A stretch of DNA of 28,098 bases from a virus. The DNA is taken from IMG/VR virus record IMGVR_UViG_3300027896_000171, positions 1 through 28,098 of that record, one strand, 5' to 3'. The position numbers and the translations under genes are program-made. The notes under the pieces were generated by a model. It worked only from the letters and a program-made list of their open reading frames with translations, did no database searches and was not told the origin of the DNA. Below, in pieces: positions 23,619 through 28,098 of the stretch; the stretch's first letter is position 1; each line of letters starts with the position of its first letter.

Positions 23619-24722
23619 TTAGTTACCTGCTTCCACGATGTACTTACCGTACTTCTTGTGGAATTCGTCAAAGTTCTTTAACTGACTTGGCTCAATTGGA
23701 AGCTTGTAAGTCTTCAATGCAATCTTTGCACCCATCACAACCAACTCAGTTTCAAAGTTAGCCATGATGTAAGTGAAGAAGTTATCTGCCATTTCGTGGA
23801 ACTTCTTGTTATCCACTTTTTTATTTTCAAGTGAATCACGCAATTCATAGCACATTGAAATTGTCAGTGAGTACATTGCACTGATTTCCTTGACTGCAAG
23901 GTCCTTAACCTTACCACTCAAAATATCTTGAGGTTCGGGCATCTTACCTGCAATCTTACGGTGTGCCGCAAACTTAACTGCAAGACCTTCACCAACGCTA
24001 CCTGCTACCAAGTTGAACAGTGTGTCAGTGTCAATATTGTCCTCATCTTGCAACAAGTCACTAACGAAACACCATGAACGAGGTGTAGCAAACGCACGAC
24101 TTGCACTCTTGCTATCAAAATCGTACAAGTCTTGTTTTGCAAAACTCAAGTAGCCAACCACATCTTTGTGAATGCCTTTGTTCACTGCCCAATTTTGCCA
24201 TGATGTAAAGTCAGGACGCATTTCCAAGTGCAAGAAACGATTAGCAAGGGGCATCGGCATACGATAAGTAACACCTTTATCACTGTCACGATTACCTGCC
24301 GCTACAATCACAACATTATCAGGGAGAACATACTTACCAACACGGCGATTCAAAATCAATTGATAGCCTGCTGCCTGCACTGCTGGGGGCGCACTGTTCA
24401 TTTCATCAAGGAACAATACAACGATAGGATATTGTTTTGCGAATTCTTCGCTAGGCAAATCAACTGGTGCTGCCCAATCCATCTTGTTGATTTCTTTATT
24501 AAAGTAAGGAATACCACGAATGTCAGTGGGTTCCATCTGTGCCATACGCAAGTCAATGATTGCGCCGCCTAATTCCTCAGCGATTTCCGCAACGACTTCA
24601 GATTTACCGATACCTGGAGGGCCCCAGATGAACAGTGGGCGTTTTGCCTTGAATGCAGTAAGCATTGCCTTGCGGGCTTGAACGCTAGTGATAGTCAGAT
24701 TGTCAGATACTTGTGATGCCAT
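23619..24722 (-). CDS. MoxR-type AAA+ ATPase
   Basis: 367 residues. Walker A GPPGIGKS (34-41), Walker B VVLFLDEMN (101-109, with D106 and E107), sensor-1 asparagine N144 in AAGNRDSD, and arginine-rich ANRFLHLEMRPDF matching the MoxR second-region signature. MoxR ATPases work with VWA partners to remodel, activate or insert cofactors into proteins; the VWA partner lies at 21827-23101. Expressed from a near-consensus promoter (24766-24794) and ended by the terminator at 23567-23601, so MoxR and VWA are separate units. ATG 24722 follows AGGAGC. Confidence 0.92.
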   Translation of the reverse strand: MASQVSDNLTITSVQARKAMLTAFKAKRPLFIWGPPGIGKSEVVAEIAEELGGAIIDLRMAQMEPTDIRGIPYFNKEINKMDWAAPVDLPSEEFAKQYPIVVLFLDEMNSAPPAVQAAGYQLILNRRVGKYVLPDNVVIVAAGNRDSDKGVTYRMPMPLANRFLHLEMRPDFTSWQNWAVNKGIHKDVVGYLSFAKQDLYDFDSKSASRAFATPRSWCFVSDLLQDEDNIDTDTLFNLVAGSVGEGLAVKFAAHRKIAGKMPEPQDILSGKVKDLAVKEISAMYSLTISMCYELRDSLENKKVDNKKFHEMADNFFTYIMANFETELVVMGAKIALKTYKLPIEPSQLKNFDEFHKKYGKYIVEAGN

Positions 24723-24765
24723 GAAATGCTCCTAGAAAAAATTGTGTTGAATAGAAAGAAAAGAG

Positions 24766-24794
24766 AGTATAACAGAGAAGTGAATTATTGTCAA
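24766..24794 (-). promoter_or_regulatory. sigma70 promoter for moxR-like gene
   Basis: TTGACA (24789-24794), 17-base spacer beginning ATAATTC, TATACT (24766-24771). Confidence 0.9.
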
Positions 24795-24799
24795 ATTAT

Positions 24800-25105
24800 T
24801 TAGACAATACGGGCAAGAATACGATTGTAAACATCAGCCTTGCTCATGTAATAATCGTAGTCTCTTTCGCCTGGGCGAAAGTTCTTCCATTGATTTTGAT
24901 TAGCAAAACCAATGAGGTCATTCTTCAATGACACGTAACTGTAAAAGTCAATGAAACCATGCAAGTCATAATGTGCAATGAAGCCTGATGCAAGATAGAG
25001 GAAATTGTAACCTGTTTGGTTGAGACTGTCAATGTTCTTAACTGCCTTAACTACATTGTTAACAATGAGAGTTTTTTGGCGTTCTGTCAGAGGGGTAAGA
25101 GACAT
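24800..25105 (-). CDS. small phage protein, unknown
   Basis: 101 residues, helical N-terminus (ERQKTLIVNNVVKAVKNIDS), aromatic middle (YNFLYLASGFIAHYDLHGFI) and a charged end with GERDYDYYMSKADVYNRILA. Not a membrane protein despite the aromatic patch. No family recognised. Own promoter at 25138-25166; ATG 25105 follows AAAGGAAAC. Single-gene early-type unit like those at 2-3 kb. Confidence 0.72.
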   Translation of the reverse strand: MSLTPLTERQKTLIVNNVVKAVKNIDSLNQTGYNFLYLASGFIAHYDLHGFIDFYSYVSLKNDLIGFANQNQWKNFRPGERDYDYYMSKADVYNRILARIV

Positions 25106-25137
25106 TTTGTTTCCTTTATTTCAGTGTCAATACAAGT

Positions 25138-25166
25138 ATTGTATCAGAGATTGGATTTATTGTCAA
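25138..25166 (-). promoter_or_regulatory. sigma70 promoter, conserved cassette
   Basis: TTGACA (25161-25166), 17-base spacer beginning ATAAATC, TACAAT (25138-25143). Confidence 0.9.
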
Positions 25167-25173
25167 ATTTTTG

Positions 25174-25581
25174 TTATTCAAAGGCCCTGCGCAAAATCAA
25201 TTCCTGCTGTGAGAATGCTTGTATTTCCCAAGGCATATCTAGATAAGGTGTAGTCTTATTACTATATTTTTTCCCGGCCCATGTAGTGTATCGTGCTCCT
25301 TGTTTCAATACACCCTTTGCTAATTGTTTAACATGGACTAGTTCATGGGCAAGTGTCATACCGATTTCCTTTAATCGGCGATTAGGTTTAATAACAATCA
25401 AGTATGCACCAGTAGCCTTAGATAAATCTAAAGTAATACCATTGTTATCACCACATTCGTCTGCAATACGAATTAGTAATGCTTTTTTACTATTAGTAAG
25501 TCCTAACTGAGTAAACATTGAGGGCAATAGTGCCTCAACAAATTTACGATTCCTGCGACTACCTTCTACTTTGTATTCCAT
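25174..25581 (-). CDS. predicted HExxH zinc metallopeptidase
   Basis: 135 residues. MTLAHELVHVKQ (about 74-85) contains HELVH, the zinc ligands and catalytic glutamate; a glutamate in PWEIQAFSQQE (about 116-126) is a candidate third ligand, as in minimal gluzincin-like proteases. Basic N-terminus, no signal peptide, so it acts in the cytoplasm. The target could be a host or phage protein; it may also be a SprT-like DNA-protein crosslink protease, though no zinc ribbon is seen. ATG 25581 follows AAGGAG. Ten bases separate it from the upstream gene. Confidence 0.75.
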   Translation of the reverse strand: MEYKVEGSRRNRKFVEALLPSMFTQLGLTNSKKALLIRIADECGDNNGITLDLSKATGAYLIVIKPNRRLKEIGMTLAHELVHVKQLAKGVLKQGARYTTWAGKKYSNKTTPYLDMPWEIQAFSQQELILRRAFE

Positions 25582-25591
25582 TACTAGCTCC

Positions 25592-25846
25592 TTATTTCAT
25601 TAACTCTGCCATTAATAAAAGTTTTTCTAAATGGTCGATAGCCTGATTGATTTCGTTTACTTGTTTCTCAGTATATGAGAACTTTTGTGTTCGTCTTGTG
25701 TCAACTTCTAACTTACTCAATTCAGTAACCATATTAGTAATATTGTTCAACATTTTGCGTAAGTCAGGGTTGTAAGGTAAACTGTTTACTTGAGTTCTCA
25801 ATTTTGTGTGAACATCATGCCAATCAAGCGAAGAAGTTATTTTCAT
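25592..25846 (-). CDS. small coiled-coil phage protein, probable leaderless start
   Basis: 84 residues from ATG 25846 (MKITSSLDWHDV). Two helical segments, the second with EKQVNEINQAIDHLEKLLLM heptads, suggest a coiled coil. The open frame continues upstream through the promoter and terminator to 25969, but that part cannot be translated from the promoter at 25853-25881, whose start point falls at or next to the ATG. No ribosome site is present. Probably co-transcribed with the metallopeptidase downstream. No function recognised. Confidence 0.65.
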   Translation of the reverse strand: MKITSSLDWHDVHTKLRTQVNSLPYNPDLRKMLNNITNMVTELSKLEVDTRRTQKFSYTEKQVNEINQAIDHLEKLLLMAELMK

Positions 25847-25852
25847 AAATGA

Positions 25853-25881
25853 AGTATAACATTGTTTGGGTTTATTGTCAA
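25853..25881 (-). promoter_or_regulatory. sigma70 promoter close to the ATG
   Basis: TTGACA (25876-25881), 17-base spacer beginning ATAAACC, TATACT (25853-25858), only 6 bases before ATG 25846. Confidence 0.88.
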
Positions 25882-25887
25882 GCCAAC

Positions 25888-25910
25888 AAAAAAGGCTCCG
25901 AAGAGCCTTT
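25888..25910 (-). terminator. intrinsic terminator of the porin gene, UUCG tetraloop
   Basis: Minus-strand stem AAAGGCTC, loop TTCG, stem GAGCCTTT, then further T. Confidence 0.9.
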
Positions 25911-25928
25911 TGTTTAATCTCATTGAGA

Positions 25929-26936
25929 TTAGAAACGAACACGCAAACCTGCGCCCAATGTTTCACCATTTGAAAGTGCAGTTACAGTTGTGCGACCATA
26001 TGTAACATATGCATCAGTCTTTTTGCTCATTGGGTAATCATAACCAACTGAATACTCTTTGAACTTACCAACTGTTAAGCCTTTTGCATCTGTGTTAGCA
26101 TAAGCTGCCAAGATGTTACCTGGACCGAATGGAACAGTTGCACTTGTATGCCATGTCTTGTTATGTATGTTTGCTGAATCAGAATCAGCAGTTTGGTATG
26201 TTGCAAATACTTTAGCAACTTTAGCATCATAACTTGCACCTGCACCTTTAGCAGTACTACCTTGGTTAGCACCATAGATGTTAGTTTGGAAACTACCACT
26301 GCTATTTGCTTCTGTACGCTGCCAGTATGCTGTCAATCCTAAGTTACCTTTGAAGTAAAGAGCATTAGCACCAGTGTTCTGACCGCCACCTGTCTTGCTA
26401 GTCATAGCAGAAACAGTTGCACCAGCAATAGTAGGAGCAGTATATGCTACGCTATTGTCCCATGCTGTATCGTTGTATACACGAGTAGATGTGTTGCCAG
26501 TGTTACCGAAGTAAGTAGCATGCCATAATGGACCGTATGAACCACTATCACCATATGCGTTGAACAAGATTGTTGGCAAGAAACTTGGGTTGCTTTGACG
26601 ACCCAATGTTACAGTACCTGCATTAGTGCCTAAACCAACAAATGCTGAACGAGCAAATGTGTTAACGGTTGAACCACCTAATGTAGCACCAGTACCTTCG
26701 TTCAAGAAGCTAGACAATTCAAATACTGTCTTAGCACCATTGCCCAAATCTTCTGAACCTTTGACACCGATATTGCTGGTTGTCATACCACCGCTGGTGA
26801 AGCTAGTAGTTGCTGTTGATGTACCTGGAGCCTTAGTGCTAGATAAGCCAGCATCCATAGTACCAAAAATACCTACATCAGCTTGTGCTAAACCTACAGA
26901 GGCTAGTAGCGCAAATAAAACTGAGAATTTTTTCAT
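25929..26936 (-). CDS. outer-membrane porin of betaproteobacterial type
   Basis: 335 residues. The signal peptide MKKFSVLFALLASVGLAQA is followed by DVGIFGTMDAGLSS, the first strand of general porins. SNIGVKGSEDLGNGAKTVFELSS is the hallmark second/third strand region of Burkholderiales porins. Alternating strands continue, and the protein ends in a terminal phenylalanine (GAGLRVRF) that the BAM machinery recognises. Length is typical for a 16-strand trimeric porin. It would be exported and inserted in the host outer membrane, so the phage may alter permeability or block rival phages. Intact, with ribosome site AAGGAAAT and its own terminator. Confidence 0.9.
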   Translation of the reverse strand: MKKFSVLFALLASVGLAQADVGIFGTMDAGLSSTKAPGTSTATTSFTSGGMTTSNIGVKGSEDLGNGAKTVFELSSFLNEGTGATLGGSTVNTFARSAFVGLGTNAGTVTLGRQSNPSFLPTILFNAYGDSGSYGPLWHATYFGNTGNTSTRVYNDTAWDNSVAYTAPTIAGATVSAMTSKTGGGQNTGANALYFKGNLGLTAYWQRTEANSSGSFQTNIYGANQGSTAKGAGASYDAKVAKVFATYQTADSDSANIHNKTWHTSATVPFGPGNILAAYANTDAKGLTVGKFKEYSVGYDYPMSKKTDAYVTYGRTTVTALSNGETLGAGLRVRF

Positions 26937-27066
26937 TTAATTTCCTTTATAATAAACCTGTATTACCAGGATAGACTAATATTTAGTAAGCAAAAAACTG
27001 CTCAAATAAAATAGTTCATGACGCAAAGTATACACATTCTATACACAATAAGTAAGAGTATTGGGT
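26937..27066. other. porin upstream region without gene
   Basis: A/T-rich. Minus strand contains a small hairpin CCTG-GTAATA-CAGG (26957-26970) in the porin leader, and TATACT and TAAATATT elements, but no promoter with good hexamers and spacing is evident. Confidence 0.4.
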
Positions 27067-27089
27067 AAAAAAGGCACCGAAGTGCCTTT
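27067..27089 (-). terminator. intrinsic terminator, UUCG tetraloop
   Basis: Minus-strand stem AAAGGCAC, loop TTCG, stem GTGCCTTT, then further T. It faces away from any minus-strand protein gene; the only upstream minus-strand feature is the tmRNA segment. Confidence 0.88.
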
Positions 27090-27124
27090 ATTAGGCTGCT
27101 ATAACACAGTTTTTATCATAATTT

Positions 27125-27132
27125 GATAAATA
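27125..27132 (+). promoter_or_regulatory. candidate late promoter box for plus-strand GIY-YIG gene
   Basis: GATAAATA on the plus strand, 16 bases before ATG 27149, with AAAGGA between. Confidence 0.5.
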
Positions 27133-27148
27133 AAAGAAAGGATAAAAT

Positions 27149-27814
27149 ATGTTTTTACCATATGTTTACATCATGAAGCATCGCACAACAGGAAAATTTT
27201 ATATAGGAATGAGGTCGGCTAATACAGTAGTGGCTGAACAAGACCTTGGAATTTGCTATTTTACTTCATCTAAGCATGTTAAAAATAATTTTTCAGAATA
27301 TGATTCTGAAATTCTAGCATATTTCGTTGACCAAATCTCGGCGTTTGAGTTTGAAAATAATCTCATAAAAGAGTATTGGGGTAACCCACTCTTACTTAAC
27401 AGGCATTATCAGAAGTCAATGTCCAAGTTTTCAATGTCTGGATCTAAACGAGGTGATTTAGCCGAATATAATCGAAAAGCAAAAACCAAACCAAAAGAAG
27501 AACGAACTTACACTTGTGTCATTTGTAATGGTATTTTTATTAGATTGGAATTTTGCCATCATCCAATAAAAGAAGAATTTGTATGCGGGCATAAATGCAA
27601 CGGGATACGCAGTGGTAAAAAATCTCTGGGTAAACCAAACTTAAAACTACGAGAATCATTAAAAGGGCGTACTGCATGGAATAAGGGCTTGCCAAATCCA
27701 ACTGCGGCTAAGAATGGAAAGAAAAGTGCAGCAAAACAATCAGCGACAGTTACCGGTAGAAAAAGAAAATATTTGCCGGATGGGACATGGACATATGAAT
27801 ATCCAAACAAATAG
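27149..27814 (+). CDS. GIY-YIG homing endonuclease, free-standing
   Basis: 221 residues and the only plus-strand gene. YVYIMKH (5-11) and KFYIGMR (about 17-23) are the two halves of the GIY-YIG core, with ENNLIKEYWGNP carrying the conserved glutamate and helix. A zinc-finger-like region (CVIC, then CHH and CGHKC) and a NUMOD3-like GRTAWNKGLPNPTAAKNGKKS give DNA binding. It lies head-on against the tmRNA segment, its stop codon inside a hairpin shared with that RNA's 3' flank. It probably homes near the tmRNA locus. Confidence 0.85.
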   Translation: MFLPYVYIMKHRTTGKFYIGMRSANTVVAEQDLGICYFTSSKHVKNNFSEYDSEILAYFVDQISAFEFENNLIKEYWGNPLLLNRHYQKSMSKFSMSGSKRGDLAEYNRKAKTKPKEERTYTCVICNGIFIRLEFCHHPIKEEFVCGHKCNGIRSGKKSLGKPNLKLRESLKGRTAWNKGLPNPTAAKNGKKSAAKQSATVTGRKRKYLPDGTWTYEYPNK

Positions 27815-27833
27815 GAGCATAAGCTCCTATTTG
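27808..27833. terminator. bidirectional hairpin between GIY-YIG gene and tmRNA segment
   Basis: 11-bp perfect stem (CAAATAGGAGC / GCTCCTATTTG) with a 4-base loop, covering the GIY-YIG stop codon. U-tracts are weak on both sides; likely a terminator or RNA-end stabiliser for both transcripts. Confidence 0.65.
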
Positions 27834-27839
27834 GGTTAT

Positions 27840-28048
27840 TCTTTGACAAGGGTACCACCCTCGCTATCAAGCGTTAACGGCTTGAAGGAATTGTGAATCG
27901 TTTGCGATTACTTTTTGTGTGTCTTCGGCTGAGAAATCCTACTGTCAAGACTAGCTTGCTTCAGATCATACCCCCAATCCTAACGGCTTCTACATTGCCG
28001 GACTGTCCAGTCAAATACTGCACCGACTGTCGAATCTAAGACCGGCCC
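27840..28048 (-). ncRNA. ssrA: tmRNA (ssrA) coding segment; probably the coding half of a permuted two-piece tmRNA
   Basis: Minus strand, reading 28048 to about 27840. GGGCCGG (28048-28042) is a candidate 5' acceptor strand. GATTCGAC (28036-28029) matches the conserved GGAUUCGAC near the tmRNA 5' end. AATCG-CAAA-CGATT is the conserved hairpin spanning the resume codon (GUCG-CAAA-CGAC in E. coli). The GCA resume codon (27905-27903) opens a tag ANDSQFLQAVNA, ended by TGA TAG (27869-27864). TTGACA (27948-27943) and TGTCAA (27848-27843) can pair as P5 around the tag, and AGTCTT/AAGACA may form part of a pseudoknot. No T-loop or CCA end is found downstream, so the acceptor half probably lies beyond 28098, as in permuted tmRNAs of alpha- and some betaproteobacteria. 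With SmpB it would rescue stalled ribosomes. Confidence 0.85.
27867..27905 (-). other. tmRNA tag reading frame (ANDSQFLQAVNA, then TGA TAG)
   Basis: Twelve encoded residues from resume codon GCA. The start AND is the common tag beginning (ANDENYALAA in E. coli); the end AVNA departs from the usual LAA. Confidence 0.85.
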
Positions 28049-28098
28049 ATCAAAAGCACATTAGTTCTCAGTGACCGATGCCGTTAAATAACACCGAT
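28049..28098. other. right edge: presumed intervening sequence upstream of tmRNA coding half
   Basis: Fifty bases without an open frame. No complement of GGGCCGG and no T-arm is visible, so any acceptor half must lie further out. Confidence 0.35.

Noticed and set aside
26940-27840. One-piece tmRNA with its 3' half downstream of the tag
   Set aside because: No T-loop (GGTTCRA-like) or CCA-ending acceptor strand complementary to GGGCCGG was seen in this stretch or beyond the endonuclease gene.
27559-27870. 103-codon minus-strand frame near the tmRNA
   Set aside because: It overlaps the GIY-YIG gene in antisense and starts in the tmRNA tag region; composition is not protein-like and the tmRNA explains the sequence better.
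27867-28098. 3' exon of a protein gene interrupted by a group I intron
   Set aside because: The short frame ending FLQAVNA first looked like an exon, but no convincing intron core elements were found, while GATTCGAC, the CAAA resume hairpin and A-N-D start are specific to tmRNA.
1-28098. tRNA genes, CRISPR arrays, insertion sequences
   Set aside because: No cloverleaf with T-loop consensus, no regularly spaced repeats and no transposase frame were found by eye.

Overview
The window reads as a stretch of a T4-like myovirus genome, probably infecting a freshwater betaproteobacterium. T4-type hallmarks are UvsW, gp32, UvsX, UvsY and the gp17 large terminase. Densely packed minus-strand genes with ATGA or TAATG overlaps and free-standing GIY-YIG endonucleases fit this. 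The host guess rests on a porin of betaproteobacterial type (25929-26936) and on a small protein resembling a Burkholderiales family (5751-5996). Both are inferences from sequence character, not from a database search.

Layout from left to right, with everything on the minus strand unless stated. 1-846 is the N-terminal part of UvsW. 993-3099 holds an AAA ATPase and four very small genes, nearly every one with its own near-consensus sigma70 promoter. 3154-7031 is the recombination and replication block: an unknown gene, uvsY, a small acidic gene, uvsX, a small unknown gene and gene 32. 7176-8914 holds a radical SAM protein and a glycosyltransferase. 8953-16494 is the late region: a large acidic protein, terminase, small and fibre-like virion proteins, a methyltransferase, and a spanin-like lysis pair. 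16503-21824 holds a nucleotide-sugar epimerase, a GIY-YIG endonuclease, thymidylate synthase, dihydrofolate reductase and several unknown genes. 21827-24722 carries a VWA/metallopeptidase-like protein and a MoxR-type AAA ATPase. 24800-25846 has small early-type genes including a predicted HExxH metallopeptidase. 25929-26936 is the porin. 27149-27814 is the only plus-strand gene, another GIY-YIG endonuclease.

The most notable item is at the right edge. On the minus strand, about 28048 to 27840, there is a tmRNA (ssrA) coding segment. It has the GATTCGAC element of the 5' tRNA-like domain, the conserved AATCG-CAAA-CGATT hairpin around a GCA resume codon, and a tag frame encoding ANDSQFLQAVNA followed by TGA TAG. 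No T-arm/CCA half is seen downstream, so a circularly permuted two-piece tmRNA with its acceptor half beyond the window edge is the best reading. The tag ends in VNA rather than the usual LAA, so tagged proteins may not be recognised by ClpXP.

Regulation can be read directly. Nine promoters have a TTGACA-like hexamer (TTGACG in one), a 17-base spacer and a TATAAT-like hexamer, usually sharing an ATAAATC-like stretch after the -35. A GATAAATAC-type box, a candidate gp55-class late promoter, sits just before several virion, lysis and endonuclease genes and often overlaps an inverted repeat at the start codon. Several terminators use a UUCG tetraloop. No tRNA genes, CRISPR arrays or insertion sequences were seen.
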